Origin: Bog-105 sp965277435
GTDB taxonomy: Bacteria; Acidobacteriota; Terriglobia; Bryobacterales; Bryobacteraceae
Assembly: GCA_965277435.1 (NCBI GenBank)
Contig: OZ255821.1
Span: forward strand, 558,001-622,000
Reading direction: 5' to 3'
Length of the DNA stretch: 64,000 nucleotides
Part shown: positions 34,781 to 44,136 of the stretch, in pieces
How the letters are laid out: every line of letters starts with the position of its first letter
Numbering within the stretch: the first letter of the stretch is position 1
The notes under the pieces: model-generated
Told to the model about the DNA's origin: nothing
Databases searched by the model: none
The model's input: the letters and a program-made list of their open reading frames with translations, nothing else
Made by a program: the position numbers and the translations under genes

Positions 34781-35926
34781 GTGGGCAAGGAGAGCCGCTA
34801 TATTGCAGAGGCCTTTGAAGCGCTGCATATCTGCGGTGACGGGGCGTTCACTCGGAAATGCCAGGAAGTGCTGGAACGGGCGGTGGGAGCCCACACAGCG
34901 CTGCTCACGACGTCGGGCACACATGCGCTCGAAATGGCGGCATTGCTGCTGGAATTACGGGCGGGTGACGAAGTGATAGTGCCGTCCTTCACGTTTCCCT
35001 CGGTGGCGAATTCGTTTCTGCTGCGTGGCGCGAAGCCGGTGTTTGCGGATATCCGCGCGGACACGCTCAATCTGGACGAAAGGCAATTGAGTGGGCTGAT
35101 CACGCTGGCGACACGAGCCATTCTGCCAGTACACTACGCAGGTGTCGGCTGCGAAATGGACGAGATTCTGGCGATAGCGGCGCGGCGCGGCCTGGCGGTG
35201 ATCGAGGATAACGCGCATGGGTTATTCGGGCGGTACCGGGGTAAGGCGCTGGGCAGCTTTGGCGCGATGGCGGCGCAGAGCTTTCACGAGACAAAGAATT
35301 TCAGCTGCGGGGAAGGCGGGGCGCTGTTGATCAATGATCCCAGCTACGTGGAGCGGGCCGAGATTATTCGTGAAAAGGGAACCAACCGGAGGCAGTTTTT
35401 CGAGGGCAAGGTGGATAAGTACACCTGGGTGGATGTAGGATCGAGCTATTTGCCCTCGGACATTCTTGCCGCGATTTTGTATGCGCAACTGGAAGTGCGG
35501 GACGAGATTCAAGCGAAGCGGCGGGAGCGATGGCGCTTTTATCGGACTGAGCTAGCGGATTGGGCGCAGCGCTGGGGGGTGGGATTGCCGTTTGTGCCGG
35601 ATTATTGCGAGCAGGCATATCACATTTTTTATTTGCTGCTGCCGGATCTGGAGGCGCGGCGTGGATTGACCGAGCACCTGCAGGCACGAAACATTTTGAG
35701 TGTTTTTCATTACATGCCGCTGCATCTTTCGGAGATGGGACGGAGTTTTGGGGGACGTGCGGGGCAGTACCCGGTATCGGAACGGACCAGCGACACGCTG
35801 CTGCGGTTACCGCTCTACAGTGGGCTGACGGCGGCAGACCAGAGGCGGGTCGTAGAGGCGATTCAGCAGTTCGAAATGCCGGTTAAGGGGTCAATGGTGC
35901 TGGGTGCGGTGGCTTCTAGAGTTTGA
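34781..35926 (+). CDS. DegT/DnrJ/EryC1-type sugar-nucleotide aminotransferase (WecE/RffA-like)
   Basis: A PLP enzyme of 381 residues from the GTG at 34781. It resembles dTDP-4-oxo-6-deoxyglucose transaminases: TTSGTHALEMAALLL, DEVIVPSFTFPSVANSFLLRGA, PVHYAGVGCEMD, and the PLP lysine K172 in SFHETKNFSCGEGGALL. In-frame codons upstream code for IPFNCISR, matching the 'MIPFNkp' start of the family, but no ATG is there: the codon in place of Met is ACG (34754-34756), so the true start may be a rare codon or was lost. Substrate inferred from the family. Confidence 0.88.
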   Translation: MGKESRYIAEAFEALHICGDGAFTRKCQEVLERAVGAHTALLTTSGTHALEMAALLLELRAGDEVIVPSFTFPSVANSFLLRGAKPVFADIRADTLNLDERQLSGLITLATRAILPVHYAGVGCEMDEILAIAARRGLAVIEDNAHGLFGRYRGKALGSFGAMAAQSFHETKNFSCGEGGALLINDPSYVERAEIIREKGTNRRQFFEGKVDKYTWVDVGSSYLPSDILAAILYAQLEVRDEIQAKRRERWRFYRTELADWAQRWGVGLPFVPDYCEQAYHIFYLLLPDLEARRGLTEHLQARNILSVFHYMPLHLSEMGRSFGGRAGQYPVSERTSDTLLRLPLYSGLTAADQRRVVEAIQQFEMPVKGSMVLGAVASRV

Positions 35927-35966
35927 GGTGGTTTGGTTTAGTTGCCCGGCGAATGCGGTCATGCCC

Positions 35967-37610
35967 TTACCGGTTGCCCGGCGACCCGGCGGGCGCCCCG
36001 GCAGGCGATTGATACGGAGGTAGCGTCAGCGGTTTCGCCGGTACGGGCGGTGGATTCGCCGGGGTTACGCCATTCGGATTTGGAGGCGACGGCGCGCCTC
36101 CTGGTTGCCAGTTGCGCTGCTTTTGTAACATGTCGTTATTGTTTGGCAGCAGGCTGGGATCCCAGCCTCCGCCCAAGGCCAGCATGAGCGAGACGCTCGA
36201 AGTCATCGCCCGCAACTGCGTCTGCACTTTCGTTTCACGGTTCGTCAGCACGGTAGTTTGCGCGGTGATCACGTTTAAGTAGCTGTCGACGCCGGTCCGG
36301 TAACGTGTCAATGCTAAGGCAAGATAGTGCGCGGACGATTCAATCGCTGTCTGTTCCTGCGCCACTTCCTGCGACAAAATGCGCAAGGACGAGAGATTGT
36401 CTTCTACCGCCTGGAAGGCCGTCAACACAGCCTGGCGGTAGTTCGCCACCGCTGCATCGTACGAAGCCTGCGCCTGTTCGTTCTGTCCGCGCCGCGCGCC
36501 GCCGTCATAGATCGTCTGTGACAGCGTTGGCCCGAGGGACCAGAAGCGGCTTGGCCAGGTGAACCATTGGGTAAAGCTCGATGTTTCGAAGCCGCCCGAA
36601 GCGCTCAGGCTGACGTTTGGATAATAGGCGGCGCGCGCTACACCGATCTCCGCATTCGCCGACGCCACCCGCCGTTCGCTCGACGCAATATCCGGGCGGC
36701 GTTCGAGCAATAAGGATGGGACCGCTACCGGCACCTGTGGTGGATTGGCATTGAACGTTCCTACGGGAAGCGAGAAGTTCGCCGGGGCTTTTCCCAGCAA
36801 CGTCGCAATGGCGTGCTCAAAAGTCGCCCGGGAGACGCCTAAGTCTATCGCCTGTGCGGTGGCAGTATCGAGTTGGTTCTTCGCCTGGGTTACATCCTGC
36901 TCGGAATCGATCCCGGCGCGGAACAGCGCTTGAGTCAACTGCAGCGAGCCCCGATAATTATTCAGGGTGTCCTGCAGAATCGCTTCCTGCGAATCGAGCG
37001 CACGGATTTCGAAATAGTCCGTCGCTAATTCCGACTGGAGACTTAAGCGTGACGTTGCTAAATCAGCCGCGCTGGCTTGCGCTGAAAAGGCGTTGGCCGC
37101 TACGGTGTTGCGTATGCGGTGCCAGAAATCCACGGTGTAGGAGACGTCGAGCGGGAACGTGTAGTCGTTGTACGGCGATGAACCGGAGTTACCACCTGCG
37201 CCACCAGGACCGATGACGCGCGCTCCGCGAGTGTTTGAAATTTTGCTGTAGGTATAGGCCGGTGACGCGCCGATCGTGGGAAACAACGAGGACCGCGCCG
37301 AGACCACCAGCGCACGGGATGCCCGAAAATTAGCTTCCGCCGCGGCGAGCGTCTGGTTGCCGGCCACTACTTGTTCTTCCAGGGCATTGAGCTGTGGCTC
37401 GTTGAACATCTCCCACCATTTCGGCCGCAGCTTGTCATCGCCGGGCTGCGCTACTTTCCAGCCTGCTCCTTCTTTGAATTCCGGCGGTGCGGACTCCTTG
37501 TACGCTACCGGCGCAGGGGTGGAGGGGCGGGTGTATTTGGGCGCCAGATCGCAGCCGGATAGTGCGATCAGCAGGAATCCCACGCAGCCAAGAATTAGTT
37601 TTGACTTCAT
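35967..37610 (-). CDS. RND efflux outer-membrane factor, NodT/OpmB type
   Basis: 547 residues with a lipoprotein signal (LIALSGC, Cys20 likely lipidated) and two OEP halves: AAEANFRASRALVVSARSSLFP, and the repeated RPDIASSERRVASANAEIGVARAAYYPNVSL. This forms the outer-membrane channel that joins the two RND pumps through the adaptor. The C-terminus is Pro/Gly rich (GGAPSPPNPNG...). It is the last gene of the RND operon, after the STAS-like gene with only one base between them. Confidence 0.92.
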   Translation of the reverse strand: MKSKLILGCVGFLLIALSGCDLAPKYTRPSTPAPVAYKESAPPEFKEGAGWKVAQPGDDKLRPKWWEMFNEPQLNALEEQVVAGNQTLAAAEANFRASRALVVSARSSLFPTIGASPAYTYSKISNTRGARVIGPGGAGGNSGSSPYNDYTFPLDVSYTVDFWHRIRNTVAANAFSAQASAADLATSRLSLQSELATDYFEIRALDSQEAILQDTLNNYRGSLQLTQALFRAGIDSEQDVTQAKNQLDTATAQAIDLGVSRATFEHAIATLLGKAPANFSLPVGTFNANPPQVPVAVPSLLLERRPDIASSERRVASANAEIGVARAAYYPNVSLSASGGFETSSFTQWFTWPSRFWSLGPTLSQTIYDGGARRGQNEQAQASYDAAVANYRQAVLTAFQAVEDNLSSLRILSQEVAQEQTAIESSAHYLALALTRYRTGVDSYLNVITAQTTVLTNRETKVQTQLRAMTSSVSLMLALGGGWDPSLLPNNNDMLQKQRNWQPGGAPSPPNPNGVTPANPPPVPAKPLTLPPYQSPAGAPAGSPGNR

Positions 37611-37611
37611 C

Positions 37612-37896
37612 TCAATTTTCGGTCTCGTTTGCTCGGAGGTGAATCCAGTGACGCAGATACACCGGACAGTTCACCAGCTGTACATCGCGTCCCGCTTGTT
37701 GGGAAAAGTATTGAACCGCCTTGCGATCGACCAGTGTCACCTCACTCAGATCGATATAAATTTTCTGCTGCGATCCGCGGGCTTCTGAAATGGATTCGTC
37801 GAGCTCCGGCAGCGCGGCCTCGCTAAAGGTGCCGTTCAGCAGCAGCGTGACGGTCTGTTCCGCCGGATGCGTTTCCAATATGATCTTGTACGGCAT
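37612..37896 (-). CDS. Short STAS-like protein in the RND operon
   Basis: 94 residues from the ATG at 37896 (a longer frame to 37950 only runs into the pump gene). IYIDLSEVTLVDRKAVQYFSQQAG resembles a STAS core strand-helix with an acidic turn, and TVTLLLNGTFSEAALPELDESI the preceding part; the usual phosphorylatable Ser is not evident. It overlaps neither neighbour but is 1 base from each, so it is part of the operon. Its role with an efflux pump is unexplained. Confidence 0.6.
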   Translation of the reverse strand: MPYKIILETHPAEQTVTLLLNGTFSEAALPELDESISEARGSQQKIYIDLSEVTLVDRKAVQYFSQQAGRDVQLVNCPVYLRHWIHLRANETEN

Positions 37897-37897
37897 C

Positions 37898-40800
37898 TCA
37901 ACCAACCGGTTCGACCGCGATCTCGGGTTCATGCCCCTGCCGCAAACCACGCAGCCAGAGACTGAAGCGGTCCATGTAGAGGTAAATCACAGGCGTGGTG
38001 TAAAGCGTGAGCGCCTGGCTGACAATGAGACCGCCGACTATAGTGATGCCCAGAGGACGTCGCAACTCCGAGCCGGTGCCGGTACCGAGCGCCAGCGGCA
38101 ATCCGCCGAGCAGGGCCGCCATGGTCGTCATCATGATCGGACGGAAGCGCAGCAAACAGGCCTGAAACACCGCTTCTTGCGGCGACTTGCGATCGCGTCG
38201 CTCTACTTCGAGCGCAAAATCGATCATCATAATCGCGTTCTTCTTCACGATGCCGATCAGCAGAATAATTCCGATCAGCGCAATGACGCTCAATTCGGTC
38301 TTGGTTATCAACAGGGCCAGCAACGCGCCAACGCCGGCGGATGGGAGCGTTGAAAGGATGGTGATCGGATGAATGAAACTTTCATAAAGAATGCCCAGCA
38401 CGATGTAGACCGCCACCAGCGCAGCCGCAATTAAAATTGGTTCGTTCGATAAGGAAGACTGAAAGGCCTGGGCCGTCCCTGTAAAATTCGTATTGATGGT
38501 AGTCGGCATGCCGGCTTTCTCTTCCATCGCGCTAATCGCGTCGACCGCCTGCCCCAGCGCTATGCCGGGAGGCAGGTTGAACGAAATTGTCACAGAGGGG
38601 AAAACGCCCGAATGATTGACAGTTAACGCCGCAGTGGACGGTTGAAAGTGGGTAAAGACATTCAGCGGAACAAAGCCGTTGGTGGAAGAAGGGACATAGA
38701 CATCTTTGAGGCCGTTCGGGTTCTGCCAGAAGATTGGGTCCACCTCCATGACCACGAAGTATTGATTCAGCGAGGTATAAGTTTTCGCGACTTCCCGTTC
38801 GCCGAAGGCGTCGTACAGGACGTTATCGAGCGTTTGCGGTGTAATACCCATGCGCGAAGCGGTTTGACGATCAATGACCAAGTTGGCTTGCAGCCCGTTG
38901 TTCTGCTGGTCGCTGTTTACATCCGCCAACTCGGGCATTTTCTTCATGAGCTTGAGCAGTTTGGGCGCCCATAGCGTGAGCTCCGGCAGATTGTCGCTTT
39001 GCAGCGTGTATTGATACTGCGCCGAACTCGACCGGCCTCCTACACGCACGTCCTGCGACGCTTGTAGGAAGAGAGTGACACCTGGTACTGAATTGAGTTT
39101 AGGACGAAGCCGATTAATGATTTGATCTGCCGAAACGCCTCGCTCTCCGAGAGGCTTTAAAGTCATGAAAGCGCGCCCAGTATTGGTGGTGGTGCCGCCT
39201 CCCCCACCGCTGAAGGCCTGCACTGCTTCGATCGCGGGGTCCTTTTCCACTACGGCTGCCAGTTGCGCGATCTTCTTCTGCATGGACTGGAACGAAATGG
39301 ATTGATCGCCCATAAAGTTGCCGTTGATGCGGCCGGTATCCTGCTGCGGGAAGAAGCCCTTCGGCACGATCACGTAGAGGTACACGTTCAGACAAAGCGT
39401 GCCGATGGCAATCAAGAGAACAAGCGCTGAATTGCGCAGCACCCAGGCGAGGCTGACTTCATACATCTTCAGAATGAACTCGAAGATCTTTTCGGTCGCG
39501 TTATAGAGCCGGCCGTGGCCTTTGTGATCGCTGAGCAAGCGCGAGCACATGGTGGGTGTGGTGGTGAGCGAGATCACCATCGAGACCAAAATGGTTAAGG
39601 AGAGCGTTACGGCAAACTCGCGAAAGAGCCGCCCGACGATGCCGCCCATCAACAGGATAGGGATGAACACGGCGACCAGCGAGACACTGATCGAGAAGAC
39701 GGTAGACGCGATTTCAGCGGCTCCCTTGCGGGCCGATTCCACCGCGCTCATCCCTTCCTCGCGGTAACGAGTGATGTTCTCGAGCACTACGATCGCGTCG
39801 TCGACCACGAAGCCGGTTGAAATCGTGAGCGCCATCAGCGACAGATTGTCGATGCTGTAGCCGCAGATGTACATGATGCCGCAGGTGCCGATGAGGGAAA
39901 CGGGAACGGCCACGGTGGGAATCAGGGTGGCCCGCCAGTCGCGCAGAAACAAGAAGACCACCAGCACCACGAGCACCACGGAAATCATCAGGGTGCGCTC
40001 TACGTCTCGCACGGAAGCGCGGATGGTCTGTGTCTGATCGAGTGTGATGGTGAGATCGATGTTCGAATTGATGGCCGCATGGAGTTCCGGCAACGCCTTC
40101 TTGATTCCATCGACGGTATCGATGATGTTGGCCCCTGGCTGACGAAAAATGATGAGCAGCGCTGCCCGCTTTCCGTTCGCCAGCCCGAGCGAACGTAGTG
40201 TTTGGACGGAATCGGTGACATTCGCTACATCGGTCAGCTTGAGGGTTGCGCCGTTCCGGTAGTTGAGCAGTAAGGGGCGGTACTCCTCGGCGTGGAGCAG
40301 CTGGTCGTTGGCTTCAATCAACCAGTTGTGCGTGGCGTCCGCGAAACTCCCTTTAGCCAGGTTGACGGTTTGCGACGTGAGCATGGAGCGAACGTTTTCG
40401 AGACTGAGCCCGTAGTGATTCAGCTGTGTGGGATTGACATCGATGCGCACGGCGGGGGCGGAACTGCCGCCGACGACGACCTGGCCGACGCCGCGGATCT
40501 GTGAAATGCGCTGGAGCAGGATGGTTGAGGCTGCGTCGTAGAGCGCGGGCGGCGGCAGTTTGTCGGAAGTCAAGGCCACGATCATGATCGGGGCATCGGA
40601 GGGGTTGACTTTGCGGTAGGTCGGATTGCCTGGCAGGTCCGCCGGCAGATAGCTGCGCGCCGCATTGATGGCGGCCTCGACGTCGCGCGCCGCGGCATCG
40701 ATGTTGCGGTTTAGATCGAACTGCAGCGTGATGCTGGTTTGCCCGATCGAACTCGCTGATGTCATCTCAGTGACCGCTGAAATGCGTCCGAATTGCCGTT

Positions 40801-41002
40801 CGAGCGGAGTGGCGACTGAGGACGCCATGATTTCAGGACTGGCGCCGGGGAGCGATGCCTGTACTGACACGGTCGGAAAATCGACTTGGGGCAGCGGCGA
40901 AACCGGCAAGAGGCGGAACGCCACGGCTCCCGCCAGTCCCACCGCGACAGTGAGTAAAGCGGTGGCGACCGGCTTGCGGATAAAGAGCGAGGAGATGTTC
41001 AC
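37898..41002 (-). CDS. RND multidrug efflux pump, HAE1 type (MdtC/MuxC-like)
   Basis: 1034 residues with the RND layout: SLFIRKPVATALLTVAVGLAGAVAF helix 1, a large periplasmic docking domain, the proton-relay helix GFVVDDAIVVLENI with the Asp pair, and a second half ending with helix 12 (PLGITIVGGLIVSQALTLYTTPVIYLY). The proton motive force drives export of drugs or lipids. It follows and overlaps (ATGA) a second RND pump, so the two probably work as a heterotrimer in the style of MdtBC/MuxBC. Confidence 0.95.
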   Translation of the reverse strand: MNISSLFIRKPVATALLTVAVGLAGAVAFRLLPVSPLPQVDFPTVSVQASLPGASPEIMASSVATPLERQFGRISAVTEMTSASSIGQTSITLQFDLNRNIDAAARDVEAAINAARSYLPADLPGNPTYRKVNPSDAPIMIVALTSDKLPPPALYDAASTILLQRISQIRGVGQVVVGGSSAPAVRIDVNPTQLNHYGLSLENVRSMLTSQTVNLAKGSFADATHNWLIEANDQLLHAEEYRPLLLNYRNGATLKLTDVANVTDSVQTLRSLGLANGKRAALLIIFRQPGANIIDTVDGIKKALPELHAAINSNIDLTITLDQTQTIRASVRDVERTLMISVVLVVLVVFLFLRDWRATLIPTVAVPVSLIGTCGIMYICGYSIDNLSLMALTISTGFVVDDAIVVLENITRYREEGMSAVESARKGAAEIASTVFSISVSLVAVFIPILLMGGIVGRLFREFAVTLSLTILVSMVISLTTTPTMCSRLLSDHKGHGRLYNATEKIFEFILKMYEVSLAWVLRNSALVLLIAIGTLCLNVYLYVIVPKGFFPQQDTGRINGNFMGDQSISFQSMQKKIAQLAAVVEKDPAIEAVQAFSGGGGGTTTNTGRAFMTLKPLGERGVSADQIINRLRPKLNSVPGVTLFLQASQDVRVGGRSSSAQYQYTLQSDNLPELTLWAPKLLKLMKKMPELADVNSDQQNNGLQANLVIDRQTASRMGITPQTLDNVLYDAFGEREVAKTYTSLNQYFVVMEVDPIFWQNPNGLKDVYVPSSTNGFVPLNVFTHFQPSTAALTVNHSGVFPSVTISFNLPPGIALGQAVDAISAMEEKAGMPTTINTNFTGTAQAFQSSLSNEPILIAAALVAVYIVLGILYESFIHPITILSTLPSAGVGALLALLITKTELSVIALIGIILLIGIVKKNAIMMIDFALEVERRDRKSPQEAVFQACLLRFRPIMMTTMAALLGGLPLALGTGTGSELRRPLGITIVGGLIVSQALTLYTTPVIYLYMDRFSLWLRGLRQGHEPEIAVEPVG

Positions 41003-44000
41003 AACTGCGCCTCGGAAGGTGCGGGCGCAGTATGTGGTTCGGCCGGTGAGCCACCATGACGCCCTCGAAATCCGGCAAAGCGCGCGGCGAGGTCGTCGAA
41101 GAACAAGTAAATGACGGGAGTGGTGTAAAGCGTGAGCAACTGACTCAACAGCAGGCCGCCGATGATGGTAATGCCGAGAGGACGCCGGAGTTCGGAACCG
41201 ACGCCGGTTCCGAAAGCCAGCGGCACCGCACCCAGCAGTGCCGCCATGGTGGTCATCATGATGGGCCGGAAACGCAGCAGCGACGCCTGGTAAATCGATT
41301 CGTAGGGTGGTTTGCCTTCCTTGCGCTCGGCTTCAAGCGCAAAGTCGATCATCATGATGGCGTTTTTCTTGACGATGCCGATCAGGAGAACGATCCCGAT
41401 GATCGCGACCACGGTGAGTTCCTGGTGGCAGATCATCAGCGCCAGCAGCGCGCCGACGCCGGCCGATGGCAGCGTGGAAAGAATGGTGATGGGGTGAATG
41501 TAGCTCTCGTATAGAACGCCCAGCACGATGTAAACCGTCACGAGCGCCGCGAGAATCAGCAGGGGCTCGTTCGTCAAGGAGGCTACAAACGCTTCTGCCG
41601 TGCCTTGAAACGAGGCTTGCAGAGCGGGGGGCGGCGGCATTTGTTGCTCGACCTTGCGGATGGCATCTACGGCTTCGCCCAGCGCGGCATTCGGCGCCAA
41701 GTTGAACGAAACAGTCGTTGCCGGGAACTGTCCGATGTGGCTAATGAGGATGGGCGTGGTGCCATGCGAGAACCTAGTGATGGCGCTCAACGGGATGGGC
41801 GTGTTATTCACGGACTTGATATAGACGTCGTGCAGATTTTGCGGACGGACGCGAAACTGCGGCAGCACTTCGAGAATCACGTGGTATTGATTCAGCTGGG
41901 TAAACAGAGTCGAGACCTGCCGCTGACCGAAAGCATCGTAGAGTGTCTCGTCGATGCTCGAGGCAGTCAGGCCCACCCGCATAGCGCTTTGCCTGTCGAT
42001 ATCGATAGCCGCCTGCAGACCGTGTGTCTGCAAGTCGCTCGCGACATCGGCCAGTTGGGGCAGATCGTTTAACCGTTGCACAAAACGCGAGGCGTAGCTT
42101 GACAGTTCGGTTGGGTTCGGATCTTCCAAGCTGTATTGATACTGCGTGCGGCTGACAATGTCTTCTACGGTCAGATCCTGAATCGGCTGCATGTAGAGCG
42201 AGATGCCATCGATTTTTTCGAGCTCTGGCTGTAACCTGCGAATCAAGTCCGAGGCATTGATCTTCCGTTTCTCGAGCGGCTTTAAATTGATCTGAATGCG
42301 GCCGGCATTCATGGTGGTGTTCGTTCCATCCACGCCGATGAACGAAGAAAGACTCTCGACGGCCGGATCTTGGACAATGACGGCCGCCAAGCGCTGTTGG
42401 AGTTTTGACATCTCTGTGAACGAGATGCTCTGGTCCGCCTCCGAAACCGCTTGGATTTCGCCGGTGTCCTGAACGGGGAAAAAACCTTTCGGAATGACGA
42501 TGTAGAGATATACGGTCAGGCACAGCGTAGCCGCTGCCACGAGCAAAGTGGCGGTGCGATGGCGGAGGACCACAGTCAGGGTGCGGCCGTAAAATTCGAT
42601 GGTTCGTTCGAACACTCTTTCGGATGCTTTGTAAAAGCGGCCCTCGTGCGCGTCCTTCTTATGGCGGAGCAACTTGGCGCAGAGCATGGGCGTGAGGGTG
42701 AGCGAAACCACTGCGGAGAGGATGATAGTGATGGCTAGGGTGACAGCGAATTCGCGGAACAAACGTCCGGTAATGTCTCCCATGAACAACAGCGGAATTA
42801 AAACCGCGATTAACGAAATAGTCAACGAAAGAATGGTGAAGCCGATCTGCTCCGCCCCTTTCAGCGCTGCTTCGAGTGGCCGCTCGCCCTCTTCGACGTA
42901 ACGCATGATGTTTTCGATCATTACGATGGCGTCGTCGACCACGAAGCCGGTGGAAATTGTCAACGCCATCAAAGTGAGATTGTTCAGGCTATAGCCGAGC
43001 AGGTACATCACGGCAAAAGTGCCGACCAGGGAGAGCGGAACCGCAATGCTAGGAATGAAGGTGGCCGCGAGATTGCGCAAAAAGACGAAGATGACGGCCA
43101 CAACGAGCCCGATACAGACCAGCAGTTCAAACTCGACGTCCGCTACCGAGGCCCGTACCGTAATTGTGCGATCGGTGAGCGTGGCGATTCCGATGGCTGA
43201 GGGAATAGTGGCGCGCAGTTTCGGCAGGAGCGCCTTCACACGATCGACCACCTGAATGATGTTGGCTCCGGGCTGCCGCTGAATGTTCACGATGACCGCC
43301 GGAACCTGGTTCATCCAGGCGGCCTGCCTGACGTTTTCGACGCCGTTAGTCACACTCGCGATGTCTTTCAACATCACAGGCGCGCCATTCTTGTAAGCGA
43401 TGATGACCTGGTTATATTCTGCGGCGCTGATCAACTGGTCGTTTGCATTGATTTGGTAACCCTGGTGCTGACCGTCGAAACTCCCTTTGGCAAGGTCGAG
43501 GCTAGTAGCGGTCAACGCAGTGTGAACGTCTTCCATGTTGATGCCATAGGAGGCGAGCTGCGTGGGATTGACTTGAATGCGCACGGCCTTTTTCTGACCG
43601 CCGCTGATAGTGACCGCACCTACTCCACTCAGCTGCGAAATCTTTTGCGCGAGGCGAGTATCGGCGAAGTCCTGCACGTCTTGCAGCGCCATCGACTTGG
43701 AAGTCAGTGCCAGGGTCATGATGGGCGCATCGGCCGGATTGGTCTTGCTGTAGACCGGCGGCATCGGCAGATCGGCCGGCAGGTACGTTTGCGCGGCGTT
43801 GATGGCGGCCTGCACTTCCTGTTCGGCGACATCGATGTTCAAGGTCAGCGCGAACTGCAGCGTAATAACCGAGGCGCCGTCAGAGCTGGTGGAAAGCATT
43901 TGATTCAAGCCCGGGACTTCGCCCAACTGGCGTTCGAGCGGGGCGGTGATCGCGGAGGCGCTAACAGACGGGCTTGCGCCCGGATAGAAGGTGACCACCT

Positions 44001-44136
44001 GCATGGTCGGGTAATCGACTTCGGGTAAAGCCGATACGGGCAGCTGTTTGTAGGCGACGATGCCTACGAGTAGAATGGCGGCCATCAAGAGCGAAGTGGC
44101 GATCGGCCGCAGAATAAACGGTCGGGAGGGGTTCAC
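40999..44136 (-). CDS. RND multidrug efflux pump, HAE1 type (MdtB/MuxB-like)
   Basis: 1045 residues, same layout as its partner: FILRPIATSLLMAAILLVGIV, GFVVDDAIVMIENIMRYVEEG with the Asp pair, and LEAERKEGKPPYESIYQASLLRFRPIMMT near the C-terminal half. It overlaps the adaptor stop by ATGA and its own stop overlaps the second pump. Together with the adaptor and the outer-membrane factor the order is adaptor, pump, pump, STAS, outer-membrane factor. Confidence 0.95.
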   Translation of the reverse strand: MNPSRPFILRPIATSLLMAAILLVGIVAYKQLPVSALPEVDYPTMQVVTFYPGASPSVSASAITAPLERQLGEVPGLNQMLSTSSDGASVITLQFALTLNIDVAEQEVQAAINAAQTYLPADLPMPPVYSKTNPADAPIMTLALTSKSMALQDVQDFADTRLAQKISQLSGVGAVTISGGQKKAVRIQVNPTQLASYGINMEDVHTALTATSLDLAKGSFDGQHQGYQINANDQLISAAEYNQVIIAYKNGAPVMLKDIASVTNGVENVRQAAWMNQVPAVIVNIQRQPGANIIQVVDRVKALLPKLRATIPSAIGIATLTDRTITVRASVADVEFELLVCIGLVVAVIFVFLRNLAATFIPSIAVPLSLVGTFAVMYLLGYSLNNLTLMALTISTGFVVDDAIVMIENIMRYVEEGERPLEAALKGAEQIGFTILSLTISLIAVLIPLLFMGDITGRLFREFAVTLAITIILSAVVSLTLTPMLCAKLLRHKKDAHEGRFYKASERVFERTIEFYGRTLTVVLRHRTATLLVAAATLCLTVYLYIVIPKGFFPVQDTGEIQAVSEADQSISFTEMSKLQQRLAAVIVQDPAVESLSSFIGVDGTNTTMNAGRIQINLKPLEKRKINASDLIRRLQPELEKIDGISLYMQPIQDLTVEDIVSRTQYQYSLEDPNPTELSSYASRFVQRLNDLPQLADVASDLQTHGLQAAIDIDRQSAMRVGLTASSIDETLYDAFGQRQVSTLFTQLNQYHVILEVLPQFRVRPQNLHDVYIKSVNNTPIPLSAITRFSHGTTPILISHIGQFPATTVSFNLAPNAALGEAVDAIRKVEQQMPPPPALQASFQGTAEAFVASLTNEPLLILAALVTVYIVLGVLYESYIHPITILSTLPSAGVGALLALMICHQELTVVAIIGIVLLIGIVKKNAIMMIDFALEAERKEGKPPYESIYQASLLRFRPIMMTTMAALLGAVPLAFGTGVGSELRRPLGITIIGGLLLSQLLTLYTTPVIYLFFDDLAARFAGFRGRHGGSPAEPHTAPAPSEAQL

